Assembly: GCF_900107095.1 (NCBI RefSeq)
Contig: NZ_FNOR01000014.1
Span: forward strand, 62,001 to 126,000
Length of the DNA stretch: 64,000 nucleotides
Direction of reading: 5' to 3'
DNA from: Collimonas sp. OK242
GTDB taxonomy: Bacteria > Pseudomonadota > Gammaproteobacteria > Burkholderiales > Burkholderiaceae_D
In this document: positions 27,035-39,080 of the stretch, piece after piece
Position numbering within the stretch: the first letter of the stretch is position 1
Layout: each line of letters begins with the position of its first letter
Made by a program: the position numbers and the translations under genes
The notes under the pieces: model-generated
What the model saw: the letters and a program-made list of their open reading frames with translations, nothing else
Told to the model about the DNA's origin: nothing
Database searches by the model: none

Positions 27035-28264
27035 TCAATAAGCAATGTAGGGCCCCGCCGTACCGCCAGCCGATACGCCTTCAAGCGCGGTATAGACTGA
27101 GCGCCCAAAGTAGAATGGCAGCCCCCAGTCGAAAAACGAGGCAAAAGCCGCGGCGCCGGCCAGATTGCCGAATGCCGTGTTACCCGGGTTGGACTGGAAC
27201 AGCGAATCTGCATTGGCCACATTGAAGCTGACGCTATTGCTGCGGCCGTTCACGCCGGTATTCACCGCATTCCTGCTCAACGTCGACGCTGGGCAGTAAA
27301 AACCTTTACTCGAGGTGCAGTTGGGAATAGTCGAATCGGCAAAGAACAGTCCATTCGAGCCACTGTCAAAAAAGGCTTGCATGGTCTGTCCCTGATACAG
27401 GGTGCTCAAGTTGCCGGAACTGTTCAAGGAATAGATGGTGGCGCCGCCCAGTGCATTATTGGCTTGCGTGCCGATGCCGAAAATCAGCGAACCGGTGACG
27501 CCAGACGCGCCATTGCTACCCACTGCAGGCAGTTGTATCAGCGTGCCGTTATTGTCCTGCGGGAAAACCGCCACCGGATTGCCCACTTGCCTGTCCAGCG
27601 CCAGCGCTGTAGCGCTGCAATTCGTGCCCGAGCAGGAATAATACCAGCCGGCCAGCGCCTGACTGGCGCAGGCCGCGCCGCAGTCCTGGATAAAGGTGCT
27701 GATGCCGAGCAGGCCGTTGGCATGGAATGCCGCCACTGTATTTTCCGCCACCAGGCTGCCGGAACAGCCGCCAGGCACAGACGGAAAAGCGCTGTCGCCT
27801 ATGATCTGCACGGAGATGCTGCTGGCAACCTCGCCGGCGATGCGTAAATCCGCCTGTTTCACCGAACCCCAGCTATAGCCGTCAGCAAACCGTGCGCATT
27901 CGGCCACGGTGCTGCCGTCGGCGCTAGTCACCGATGGCAGAGCCATATTGCCAGCCAGGGCAGAAGACATGATGCGCAAACCGCTAGATCCGGTATCCAC
28001 CAGAATGTGATCGATGGTCTGGCATTGCGTCGTACTGCCAGGCTGGCAGATGGTCAAGGTGGCATAGGGCGAATTGACGGCGCCGACCGACTGGCCGGAA
28101 GCTGTCAGGGGTCCGCTATCGAGCACCAGGGTCTGGACATTTTGTGCGGGTTGCGGTTGCGGCGTCGAGGCCGGCGTTGAAGCGCTGCCGGAACCGCCAC
28201 CGCCGCCGCAGGCGAGCAAGAGAAGACTGCAGAACAGGCAAAGCAGATACGTCAAGAAGCGCAT
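27035..28264 (-). CDS. DUF3443 lipoprotein with two pepsin-like aspartic motifs
   Basis: About 409 residues (numbered from the ATG at 28264). A lipoprotein signal peptide ends LLLLAC, followed by a Gly/Ser/Pro linker. The body has two Asp-containing motifs, DTGSSGLRI (Asp90) near the start and FFDSGSNGLFF (Asp300) about 210 residues later. Each is hydrophobic-hydrophobic-D-(T/S)-G-S, the arrangement of bilobal pepsin-like aspartic proteases. Several cysteines suggest disulfides. DUF3443 genes usually stand next to DUF2844 genes in Burkholderiales, as here. Function is not established. The in-frame ATG at 28270 lies directly on GGGGG; 28264 has better spacing. Confidence 0.85.
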   Translation of the reverse strand: MRFLTYLLCLFCSLLLLACGGGGGSGSASTPASTPQPQPAQNVQTLVLDSGPLTASGQSVGAVNSPYATLTICQPGSTTQCQTIDHILVDTGSSGLRIMSSALAGNMALPSVTSADGSTVAECARFADGYSWGSVKQADLRIAGEVASSISVQIIGDSAFPSVPGGCSGSLVAENTVAAFHANGLLGISTFIQDCGAACASQALAGWYYSCSGTNCSATALALDRQVGNPVAVFPQDNNGTLIQLPAVGSNGASGVTGSLIFGIGTQANNALGGATIYSLNSSGNLSTLYQGQTMQAFFDSGSNGLFFADSTIPNCTSSKGFYCPASTLSRNAVNTGVNGRSNSVSFNVANADSLFQSNPGNTAFGNLAGAAAFASFFDWGLPFYFGRSVYTALEGVSAGGTAGPYIAY

Positions 28265-28277
28265 AGTCATCCCCCGG

Positions 28278-28748
28278 TCAGCGAATATTGTCAGGAGTCA
28301 CGCCTTGCGGCAGCAAGGCTGGCACATAAGCACTGCCGGCGAAGGAACGCATATGTCCGCCCGAATGCAATACCAGCTGGTCCGACTGAATCGCTACCGC
28401 GCGCCGTCCCGGATGCGGCGCACTGGCTGCGCTCGCATATTGATCCGCATAACTGCCCAGCAATTGCTGAAGATTCGGCATGCTAGGACCTTGCCAGCTG
28501 ACGGCAAACACGATGTTATCGGCACCGATGTATTCGCGCACCGTGGTGCCCGAGGGCTCCACCACTTCGCTCACCGAATAGCCGTTGTAGCTGGTTACCC
28601 GGGCGCTGGCCATGGCACGCGCGCTACCCGCCTGAGCCTGGCCTTGCTCTGTGCCGCCGGCCGGGCCGACAGCCGCGCCAAGCGCGGCAAACGCCGGCGC
28701 GGATTGCGCAAACAGCAACACACACAGGATAGTAACGGGCAATCTCAT
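28278..28748 (-). CDS. DUF2844 family exported protein
   Basis: A 156-residue protein. A Sec signal peptide (about 1-21, ending AFA) precedes a small soluble domain with VTSYNGYSVSEVVEPSGTTV and IVFAVSWQGPSMPNLQQLLG, the DUF2844 pattern. The gene ends 13 nt before the DUF3443 start, so the pair is one operon. Function unknown; the fixed pairing suggests that the two exported proteins work together. Confidence 0.85.
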   Translation of the reverse strand: MRLPVTILCVLLFAQSAPAFAALGAAVGPAGGTEQGQAQAGSARAMASARVTSYNGYSVSEVVEPSGTTVREYIGADNIVFAVSWQGPSMPNLQQLLGSYADQYASAASAPHPGRRAVAIQSDQLVLHSGGHMRSFAGSAYVPALLPQGVTPDNIR

Positions 28749-28894
28749 GGCTCACCTCGGTTCGAATAACGAATATCAGCCAAATCATACCCGATGCCGC
28801 AGGGCAATTCACAAAGATGTTTTAGCGTCCGCGCCAGCCATTGCCGCTCGTAATATGCTATATATTTTTCGCTGCTTGCAAGGAATTGGTTTAA

Positions 28895-28916
28895 TTGCGG
28901 CTTAGTTGCGGCTTAG
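28895..28916. repeat. Tandem 11-bp repeat TTGCGGCTTAG x2
   Basis: Two perfect adjacent copies, followed by TTGCAACTAA, lie just past the stop of the TAXI-type gene (28923). Short and probably without function. Confidence 0.6.
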
Positions 28917-28922
28917 TTGCAA

Positions 28923-30308
28923 CTAACTCCGATTAAGCAGGCGCATACGCACAAACCCGATGTGTTCGCGCAACACGTAAAATTGATCGGCAAAAGCCAG
29001 CGGCATTTTCATCCGGTTCACCGCTTCTTCGATATGATCCAGGCGCTTCAACAGCTCTGCCTGCTGTTCCGGGGTGTCGGTGTCGGTGACAGCTGCGCGT
29101 TCCAGTGCGATCAGGATGCCGTACCAGCGATAGATACGCGATTTGATGCGCCAGCCGTAGAGCAGCGGCACCAGCTTGAAACCGGGAATCAGCAACAAGA
29201 TAATCGGCAACAGCACGACTAAAGTACGATCGACCAGGCTGGCAAGCCAGAACGGTAAGGTGCGGTAGAAGAATCCCTTACCCGACTTGTAGTAACGGGC
29301 GGCATCGTCGCTGATGCGGAACTCATGCGCCAGGGGGGCCGGAAATTCATCGGCGCGCTGCAGCACACTGGCGCCGCTATGCACTTCCTTGGCGGCCTCA
29401 ATCAACAAATCGGAGAGTGCCGGATGCAGGTCTTCGCGGGCAATCAGTTCGGCGGTCGGAGCAATCAGGCGAATGTCGCGGCCGGGTATATTCTTACCCA
29501 GATCGAACACGCCTTTTGGAATCTTCAATTCGGTCAAATAGCTGAAACGGCGCGCGTAGGCGCTGGCTTGCGCAAAATCGACAAGACGGATGCCGGGTGT
29601 ACGCAACAGCTTGCCCATGGTCGGCGGCGAGGCCGAATCGCCCATCAGAAAAGCAGCGTCGATCTTGCCTTCAGTCAGCGCCTGCGCCGCTTCGTCGCCG
29701 CCGATATCCAGCAACTCGACCTTGCCGCCGGCTTCGATACCGTTGGCTTTCAACAAGGTCAATGCCAACACCCGCGAACCGCTGCCTGGCACGCCGATCG
29801 CTACCCGTTTTCCGCTCAGTTCTGACAGCCGATCCATTCTGTCGCGGCCGCGATAAAACACGGAGACCGGCACATAGGAAATACTCCCCAGCGACACCAG
29901 CCGATCGATGGGCAGGTCGCCAGCTACTCCGCCCTGGACAAAAGCAACATCAACACCGGAGTTCGGATCGCTTATTTTTTTCAGATTATCCAGCGATCCT
30001 TCCGAAGTCACGATGTTGAGCTTGATACCGTTGCGCGCCAAAATCTTCTTGTATTTCTCTGCCGTATTCCAGAAGTTGCTGTGTTCGGGACCGGTGGCCA
30101 TGGTGAGGGTCTTCGGCGGCGCCGGATGGATGAACCAGATCGCCAGCCAGATGGCGACAATCGCCAGCAAGACAATCGGACCGAAGCTGATAGCCAGGTC
30201 GCGCCACGAAATCGCGACGAAACGCATCGTGATATTTTTCGCGGATTTTTTCAGGTCGGACGGATTGAATGGGGTAGCCATGAGAATTATTCTATCGTTG
30301 AAAGGCAT
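28923..30308 (-). CDS. Membrane-anchored TAXI-family (TRAP-type) solute-binding protein
   Basis: A 461-residue protein. An N-terminal membrane segment (about 38-60) is followed by KTLTMATGPEHSNFW, the usual entry of TAXI binding proteins, and the family body (GVDVAFVQGG, ALTEGKIDAAFLMGD). A second hydrophobic region (about 355-390) and a basic, probably cytoplasmic tail follow. TAXI proteins normally are soluble periplasmic partners of DctM-type permeases; no TRAP permease is nearby, and the two anchors argue for a sensor or structural role instead. The start is uncertain: ATG at 30308 or 30281, neither with a strong ribosome-binding site. Confidence 0.82.
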   Translation of the reverse strand: MPFNDRIILMATPFNPSDLKKSAKNITMRFVAISWRDLAISFGPIVLLAIVAIWLAIWFIHPAPPKTLTMATGPEHSNFWNTAEKYKKILARNGIKLNIVTSEGSLDNLKKISDPNSGVDVAFVQGGVAGDLPIDRLVSLGSISYVPVSVFYRGRDRMDRLSELSGKRVAIGVPGSGSRVLALTLLKANGIEAGGKVELLDIGGDEAAQALTEGKIDAAFLMGDSASPPTMGKLLRTPGIRLVDFAQASAYARRFSYLTELKIPKGVFDLGKNIPGRDIRLIAPTAELIAREDLHPALSDLLIEAAKEVHSGASVLQRADEFPAPLAHEFRISDDAARYYKSGKGFFYRTLPFWLASLVDRTLVVLLPIILLLIPGFKLVPLLYGWRIKSRIYRWYGILIALERAAVTDTDTPEQQAELLKRLDHIEEAVNRMKMPLAFADQFYVLREHIGFVRMRLLNRS

Positions 30309-30366
30309 GATTCTGCAGCATGATACGGGATGTAGAGTATCACCTGCAAAGCAAGTTCAAGAACAG

Positions 30367-33300
30367 TCAATGGCGACAGGCCAACAAGGTGTCGCTTGCG
30401 TCCGCTTCCACCATGGGAAGCAAGGTCGGCGTGAGCGACTTGAGCAATTGCACCGACAGCGCACTCGTAAACTTGTAGCTGGCAGCATAGGGCTCGTGGA
30501 CGTAAGCGGTCATGGTGCCGAAGAAGCGATCGCCGATAAAAAACACGAAGGTGGCGGAACGGTTCACGGCGCGCGAGGATATCAGCCTGCCGCCCGCCGC
30601 GTAGACCTCGAACCGCTGGTCGCCGGTGCCGGTTTTTCCGCCGACTCCAATCGGCTTGCCGTTCGGATGGAGTGACGGCAAGCCGCCCTTGAGGCGTTTG
30701 GCAGTGCCGCCCTCGACCACATCAATCAGCGACCGCTGCACTACGTCCGTTATCTCTTGCGGCAGCAGCCGTTCCGCCGCCGGTCCGCTATTCTCAAAGT
30801 GCGTTTCATATGGCGTTCCCTGCGCCAGCGCCAGGGTTTGCAATTTCCTGAGCGGCAGGCGCATGCCATGATTGACGATGATCCCCATCAATTCCGCCAG
30901 CGCGGCGGGCCGGTCGCCCGAGGCGCCGACCGCGGTTGCATATGAGGGAGTCAGGGATTCGAAGGGGTAGCCGAGCCGCCGCCAGTCGCGGCCGATTTCC
31001 AGAAACGCCTCGAGCTCCAGCATTTGCCGGATGCGTTTATCTTGCTTGTTTTTATTACGGGTTTTGAAGAGCCAGGCATAAACGTCCTGACGCGCGTCGC
31101 GGCTGGCGTCCAGCGTCTGCGTCAGCGTTGCGTCCGGATGCTGATGCATGAATCCGAGCAGCCACAATTCCAGTGGATGGATGCGCGCGATGTAGCCGCG
31201 ATCGGCCAACGAAAATTTGTCCGGTCCGTACTGCTCGTACAACGCCTGCAACTTAGCCTCCGACAAGCCGTCTTTGGGAAACTGCTTGTGCATGAAAGCA
31301 GAGAACTGCTGCAGATCCGCGTCCGGCGCTATGCTGCGGAACACCGTGGCAAGTCGCGCCGGCACCGGATGCACGTTTTCCAACAACAGCTCCTGCGCCT
31401 CCTGCGGCGTCTTGCCTTGGTATTTTTTGTAGAAGCGAACCATGAACTGGCGTCCTTCTTTATCGGCAAAGCGAGATAGAATTTCCTGCCGCTTCGCTGC
31501 ACTCATACCATCCATCGACGCGCTACCGGCGTCGGCGCCAACCATCTTGAATTTGTAATGGCGCACGATGTCGCGCATGAGCCGTACAAAAACCAGATTC
31601 ACCGATTGCTGGAAACCTTCGCGTATCGTCATCACCTTGGTGTTTTCTTCAGACTCGAAATTCGTGAATGTCTGCACGCCGCCACCGGTCACAAATGCCT
31701 CCCCCGGGCTGCCCGAGTAGCGGCGTTCCATGGCCGCTTCCAGCATCGCCGGCAAAGCCAGGTCCTTTGCTTGCGCCAGGTAGCCCAGCGCCCATAGACT
31801 CAGCACGTCCTCCTTCTCCACTGGAAAGCGGGCACGCTGGTCCGCAGTCATGCCGGCGTAACGCTGATGCAAATCGGCGATTATTTCCAGATAGGTAATC
31901 AAGGTGCGCAACTTGGCGGTAGATCCCAGATTAAGTCTGGCGCCCTCGTTGATGTCGAACGGCTGGTCGAAATTATCGGTCTGCACGCGCAGCAGATTGG
32001 CGCCGCCGCGCTGCTCGAACAGCGTAAAACTGAAAATCAGCTTGCCCGGATCGTCGCCTGGACTGAGCATGTTATGCCCATACAGTTCCGCCGCTTTGGC
32101 GTCGGCGGGCTGCTTGAGCTGGCGCAGCACGCTTGTCACCGCGCGCTGCATCTCGCCGTTCATGGTGGTCGCCGCGGTGAGATCGAGGCGGTCCAGATCG
32201 TAAAGGTGGTTGACGTGCAACAAGCCAGAAAGATTGGCGCGCAATGCAGTCACCGCTTTACGCGTGACAAATGAAATAGGTGGTGCGCTGACCGATTTTT
32301 GCTGCAGATTCAACTTGAGCGGCAACGCCGCGTCGCGCAGCGCCGCCGGGATAATCCCCGCTGCCGCCAGCAGCCGCAAATGACTGTCGGTCAACTGCGC
32401 CAGGTCGGCGGCGCCTTCCCGCAGGTAATACGATGGCCGGCGTTGCGCGATCATCAGCGAAAGCGCTTGCTTGAATGCCTCTGCCTTGCGCCCTAATTGA
32501 GATTGATCGGGATCGCCTGGCGCAGGGTCGCCTGCCGCAGGATCGCCTGCCGCCACATCGGCGTTGTTGCCCGTCTGGTTGCCCAGCAGCCGGTTCACCT
32601 CATCGAAATCGCGCCCGTACCAGGCCCACAGGCCGTCGCCCAGGCCATCGATTTCACCGTAGCCGGGCTTGGCCGCAAGCGGCACGGTATTCAGGTAATC
32701 CAGCACGATCTGTCGGCGCGCCGCAAGCGTGTTTTCACCGCCCAGATACGCCCTGACCGAAGCCGACGCCATCTGCTGCAGCTTTTCTTGCGGCGACGCG
32801 GTGCGACCATCAGGCGAATGACGATATTTTTCGATCTGCGTCGCCAGCGTGCTGGCTCCCGGCGTCTGGTGCGACTTATCGAACACATGCAGCACCTGAT
32901 CAGAGACGGCCCTGCTGAAGCGGCCCCAGTCGATCGCCGGATTGTGCAGCGGATAACGGGTAGTGAGCAAGTCACGGTCTTCGATAAAGAGCAGTGTATC
33001 TGCCAACAAGCGCGGCACCGCTTCGAAATCCTTATATCTGCGCTGAGGGAAACGTTCCGAGTACAGGGATTGATCATTGCAATCAAATAAATCAAGGCCC
33101 GTTTGCGTCTTCTCGCTATAAACCGGCGAGAGTCCTTTATCGATGAGTTCCGCGAGCCGTGGCGAGATCCGCGCTTGTTGCGTAATCCGGTAATCGTGCA
33201 TGGTCAGGAATTGGGTAAAAGCCGGGATCTTGCTATACCCGAGGCGCTCGTCGTAAGGGCCTGATTTGGGGAAACGGATAGCGGCGCTGGCCCCGGGTTC

Positions 33301-33501
33301 GAGTTTGAATGTCAGTTCACGGCCAAGTTCGGACAGACGGCGCGCCTGCCATTGAGATGAGCGCAATTCGTTATTGACCATTCGGGCGGCAAATCCCAGC
33401 AGTCCGAGTAGACCTATGAGTAACAGCAACTTGCCCCAATTACGTAGCGTCACTTTTTTTATGGGTAGGAATGCAACTTGGCGGGAGTGCCTGCATATCA
33501 A
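30367..33501 (-). CDS. Atypical class A penicillin-binding protein (GT51 + transpeptidase)
   Basis: About 1044 residues from a TTG at 33501 (AAGG eight nt upstream; no ATG before the membrane segment at about 23-38). The GT51 part has the first catalytic Glu in FIEDRDLL (about 172-179) and GASTLATQ (215-222). The position of the second catalytic Glu (RKxxE motif) reads EKLQQ, so it may be Gln. A GDPAAGDPAPGDP tract is at 319-331. The transpeptidase has Ser527 in STAK, SVN (633-635) and KTG (956-958). The SxN-to-KTG gap of about 320 residues is far longer than in E. coli PBP1a or PBP1b. The usual pair synthesising peptidoglycan is presumably elsewhere; this looks like an auxiliary enzyme. Confidence 0.85.
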   Translation of the reverse strand: MICRHSRQVAFLPIKKVTLRNWGKLLLLIGLLGLLGFAARMVNNELRSSQWQARRLSELGRELTFKLEPGASAAIRFPKSGPYDERLGYSKIPAFTQFLTMHDYRITQQARISPRLAELIDKGLSPVYSEKTQTGLDLFDCNDQSLYSERFPQRRYKDFEAVPRLLADTLLFIEDRDLLTTRYPLHNPAIDWGRFSRAVSDQVLHVFDKSHQTPGASTLATQIEKYRHSPDGRTASPQEKLQQMASASVRAYLGGENTLAARRQIVLDYLNTVPLAAKPGYGEIDGLGDGLWAWYGRDFDEVNRLLGNQTGNNADVAAGDPAAGDPAPGDPDQSQLGRKAEAFKQALSLMIAQRRPSYYLREGAADLAQLTDSHLRLLAAAGIIPAALRDAALPLKLNLQQKSVSAPPISFVTRKAVTALRANLSGLLHVNHLYDLDRLDLTAATTMNGEMQRAVTSVLRQLKQPADAKAAELYGHNMLSPGDDPGKLIFSFTLFEQRGGANLLRVQTDNFDQPFDINEGARLNLGSTAKLRTLITYLEIIADLHQRYAGMTADQRARFPVEKEDVLSLWALGYLAQAKDLALPAMLEAAMERRYSGSPGEAFVTGGGVQTFTNFESEENTKVMTIREGFQQSVNLVFVRLMRDIVRHYKFKMVGADAGSASMDGMSAAKRQEILSRFADKEGRQFMVRFYKKYQGKTPQEAQELLLENVHPVPARLATVFRSIAPDADLQQFSAFMHKQFPKDGLSEAKLQALYEQYGPDKFSLADRGYIARIHPLELWLLGFMHQHPDATLTQTLDASRDARQDVYAWLFKTRNKNKQDKRIRQMLELEAFLEIGRDWRRLGYPFESLTPSYATAVGASGDRPAALAELMGIIVNHGMRLPLRKLQTLALAQGTPYETHFENSGPAAERLLPQEITDVVQRSLIDVVEGGTAKRLKGGLPSLHPNGKPIGVGGKTGTGDQRFEVYAAGGRLISSRAVNRSATFVFFIGDRFFGTMTAYVHEPYAASYKFTSALSVQLLKSLTPTLLPMVEADASDTLLACRH

Positions 33502-33595
33502 GATAATCGCCTTTTCAGACTATGTCTAGCTGCGATTGAGGCGTTTATTTTTTAGGCCGACACGCAGACCGGACGATGCCGGAGTCGCCTCCGCG

Positions 33596-34860
33596 CTATT
33601 CTACAAACAAGGCCGCGGGCGATTCAAGATAGCCGCGTAGCGACTGCACGAATTCGGCTGCATACTGGCCGTCGACCACCCGATGATCGAAGGAGGACGA
33701 CAGATTCATCATCTTGCGCGCCCCTACGATTTTGTCACGTATCACCGGCCGCTCAATAATCCGGTTGACTCCGACAATCGCCACCTCCGGGTGATTGATC
33801 ACCGGCGTCGACACCAGCCCGCCCAAGGCCCCCAGGCTGGTAATCGTGATGGTTGAACCGGAGAGCTCGGTGCGTACCGCCCTGCCCGCCCGCGCAGCCT
33901 CGGCCAGACGGGTGATTTCGGCCGCATTCGACCACAGGTCGCGCGCCTCCGCATGATGCACGACCGGCACCATCAAGCCGGCCGCAGTCTGGGTGGCTAT
34001 GCCGATATGCACTGCGCCGTAGCGCGTGACTACGCCGGCATCATCGTCGAAACGGGCGTTGCATTGCGGGTACTCGCGCAACGCCAGCACCATGGCGCGC
34101 ATCAGCAGCGGCAGCAGGGTCAGGCGGCCGCGTTCGCCGCCCCATCTCGCGTTCAGATGGGCGCGCAGCGCCTCGATGTCGGTGACATCGCATTCTTCAA
34201 CGTAGGTGAAGTGCGGGATGCGGCGCTTGGATTCCTGCATTTTTTGCGCGATCTTGCGACGCAAGCCGATCACCGGTATCGCTTCTTCGCCATGGCGTTC
34301 AGCATAGCGCTCCGCATAGCGCCTGTCGTCGGCACTCGCCGCCGGCGGGCTGCCGCCGCGGGCGGCATGCGTGACATAGGCATCCAGATCTTCATGCGTG
34401 ATACGGCCATCGACGCCGCTGGCAGGCACATCTTGCAACGCAATCCCAAGCTGGTGGGCGCGCCGGCGCACGGCTGGCGATGCAGTCGGTGCAGTGGCGG
34501 CTGGCCGCATGACGTGTACGGAAACGGTATCTTGAAGCGGCAGTTTGGCGGTCGGCATTGGCGTTACCGTCGCCTGCGGCAATGCCGTCAATGTTGTCGA
34601 TGCCGCACCGGCATGCTCCGCTGCTTCAACCTCGATGCGTATCAACTCGCCCCCTACTGCCAGCACCTGGCCAGGTTCACCACCCAACGACAGCACCCTG
34701 CCTACCACCGGCGAGGGAATTTCGACGGTCGCCTTGTCAGTCATCACGTCGGCCAGTATCTGGTCTTCGACCACGCGTTCGCCAACCTGCACGCGCCAGG
34801 CTACCAGTTCAACCTCGGCAATCCCTTCGCCGATATCCGGCATTTTGATTACATGGATAC

Positions 34861-34864
<4 letters not shown>
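33596..34864 (-). CDS. bkdB: Branched-chain 2-oxoacid dehydrogenase E2, lipoamide acyltransferase
   Basis: A 422-residue E2. It has one lipoyl domain with lipoyl-lysine Lys44 (DVMTDKATVEIP), a linker, an E3/E1-binding domain (about 125-165, ASPAVRRRAHQLGI), and a catalytic domain ending with HRVVDG (His394, Asp398). It moves acyl groups from E1 to CoA. The ATG at 34864 overlaps the E1beta stop by 4 nt. The open frame extends 147 codons further, but that part is only the shadow of E1beta. Branched-chain rather than pyruvate or acetoin specificity is inferred from the E1 subunits and the single lipoyl domain. Confidence 0.9.
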
Positions 34865-37190
<2,326 letters not shown>

Positions 37191-37293
37191 TTAGCAAACT
37201 TTAGCGCTGGCGGCTTTTTACTTTTACCATCCTTTTACAATCATTTTGCAGCCGCTACAGCGCTGTGAGTTGCCGGCGCGACTGCTCGCGCGC

Positions 37294-37779
37294 TCATAGC
37301 TTGTAGCCGATTTGCCGCAACAAATCCTTACGCCATTTGATGTCGTCCTCGCCTTCGATGCCTTTGGTGTGGAGGCCGTCCACCACGCCCAGCACGGCGC
37401 GTCCCTGTTCGGTTTCAGCAAGAATCACTTCGCTTGGATTGGCCGTTGCGCAAAAAATGCGGCATACCTCCGGCACCATCTTGACTGCGTTCAAGACGTT
37501 CAGCGGATAGAAGCCGTCGCCCAGGAAAATGATGAAGCAATGGCCGGCGGCAATCGCTTGCGCGTTCTTTTTGGCAAGCTCAACCATGGCGGGATCGGTG
37601 CCCGACCAGCGCACCAGGCATTTACCGGAAGCTTCGCAAAACGCCAGGCCGAAAAGAATGCCCGGCACGGCGGCCGCCAAGGCTTCGTGGAGATCCTCCA
37701 CGGTTTTGATGAAATGGGATTGGCCAAAGATGAAGTTGATTGTTTCCGGCTTTTCGATTGTTACCGTGATCAGTTGCAT
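37294..37779 (-). CDS. Adenosine-specific kinase family protein (PF04008)
   Basis: About 161 residues starting MQLITVTIEKPETINFIFGQ. Family blocks visible are QSHFIKTVEDLHEAL, GLAFCEASGKCLVR, GHCFIIFLGDGFYPLNVLNA and IFCATANPSEVILAET. The family is named from an archaeal structure with adenosine bound; its physiological activity in bacteria is not settled. AAGGGAG lies about 9 nt before the ATG at 37779; a longer frame from 37815 is less likely. It is separated from bkdA1 by about 140 nt and reads the same way. Confidence 0.85.
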   Translation of the reverse strand: MQLITVTIEKPETINFIFGQSHFIKTVEDLHEALAAAVPGILFGLAFCEASGKCLVRWSGTDPAMVELAKKNAQAIAAGHCFIIFLGDGFYPLNVLNAVKMVPEVCRIFCATANPSEVILAETEQGRAVLGVVDGLHTKGIEGEDDIKWRKDLLRQIGYKL

Positions 37780-37872
37780 CTCGCGCCGCTCCCTTGCCAG
37801 GATTGTGACCTGCATGGATCATCCGCAGGGAACTCACTGCAAACAACGCCATCAGGCTAGCCCAGCAACGCC

Positions 37873-38343
37873 TCATATCCGATATGAGAACCTGCCTCTT
37901 TCAGCCTGATCCATGAGATCGAGGAATTGCTCCCTGCGCATCTGGATCAGGGCTTCGTGGTCGCCTGCCTCGAAGTAGATCTCCGGCTGATGCAGCAGGC
38001 TCTCGTCGAGATAGGTTTGCAGTCCATAGGCGGTGCATACCGGATGCAGCGCTCCTACATCGCAATCCTTGAACAGCTCTCGCAATTCGGCTTCTTCGGC
38101 CAATACCAGGCGGCGCCCGGTCTGGTCCCATAGCTCTGACAATTGCAAGTGATAGGTTGACGGCAGCACCGCCGCCACATAGCCTTGGGCATCTTCCAGG
38201 ACGATCGTTTTGGCCAGGCGATCGCCCGGAATATGCGCCATCTCTGCGGTTTCGCTGCTGGCGTGGCTGTGCGGATGATGCAAGATATTGTAGCGGCTGC
38301 CTTTGCTGCGCAGGCAGTCCTCCAGGGTAACGGAAACTGACAT
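37873..38343 (-). CDS. YbaK/EbsC-type aminoacyl-tRNA deacylase-like protein
   Basis: A 156-residue single-domain protein. HPHSHASSETAEMAHIPGDR, LAKTIVLEDAQGYVAAVLPS and GALHPVCTAYGLQTYLDESL fit the editing-domain fold of the YbaK/ProX group, with the Lys in LAKTIV as the likely key residue. Members clear mischarged tRNA in trans; the exact tRNA cannot be read. It stands upstream of the adenosine-kinase-like gene with about 90 nt between them, same strand. Confidence 0.85.
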   Translation of the reverse strand: MSVSVTLEDCLRSKGSRYNILHHPHSHASSETAEMAHIPGDRLAKTIVLEDAQGYVAAVLPSTYHLQLSELWDQTGRRLVLAEEAELRELFKDCDVGALHPVCTAYGLQTYLDESLLHQPEIYFEAGDHEALIQMRREQFLDLMDQAERGRFSYRI

Positions 38344-38439
38344 GACGATCCTCCGCCGGAATGAGGTGGATGGAAATTATCGGTTGTTGTTTTCAATATA
38401 GTGGCATTCCGCCTCCCTGGAAAGGTCAATTCGCCAAGC

Positions 38440-38826
38440 TTAGCGATGCATCATCCCGCCGCTACGCAATACGCTGCTTCCGGCAACGCTTTGATGCTGC
38501 ATCGACGCATGGTCAAAGTGATGGTGATGACGGTCGCGGTCGATAAAGATTATCTGCGAACCGAAGCCGAACGGACCCCAGTACCAGGGATCGTAATAGG
38601 CGTATGGGTAGCCGTAGTACTCGCGCTCGGTATTCTGCATCAATTGCCACGTATCGTCGCTTTGCTTGCAGGCAATGCCATTGACCGGCTGCACCTGCCC
38701 GTTAATTTCAGCCTGGGTCGTCACTTTCTGGCAAACCGGTTTGGCGGCGTAACCCGACGTGCCCTGGCTGCCGGTGCAGGCAGAGAGCGCCAGCACCAGT
38801 GCTATCAAAGGAATTTCGTTGTACAT
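38440..38826 (-). CDS. Small lipoprotein with Tyr/Trp-rich and His-rich stretches
   Basis: About 128 residues starting MYNEIPLIALVLALSACTGS, with lipobox LSAC. The middle has four spaced cysteines or polar segments (KPVCQKVTTQ, GIACKQSD), then an aromatic stretch EYYGYPYAYYDPWYWGPFGF and a basic RDRHHHHFDH segment. GAGGA lies about seven nt before the ATG at 38826. No family recognised. The His cluster could bind metal, which is only a guess. Confidence 0.7.
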   Translation of the reverse strand: MYNEIPLIALVLALSACTGSQGTSGYAAKPVCQKVTTQAEINGQVQPVNGIACKQSDDTWQLMQNTEREYYGYPYAYYDPWYWGPFGFGSQIIFIDRDRHHHHFDHASMQHQSVAGSSVLRSGGMMHR

Positions 38827-39080
38827 GATGTCGTCCTCGATAAAGGCCCGACGTAAGGACGCGCGCAAGTTTGGCGCAAGGCAACATCGGTTCGCCTCAC
38901 AGGTGGCTGCCGCCGTTGCAATGCACTATTTCGCGCATCAATCTGATACATGATCCGACGGCAAGCTCGCTTGTAATATGTAAACGAAAAAGCAGACGCC
39001 ACTATTCCAGCACCGTGTTTATTTTCGGATAGAGGAGAAATCCGCCAGGAGACGGATGCAGGCCGGCAACATGAAAATGG

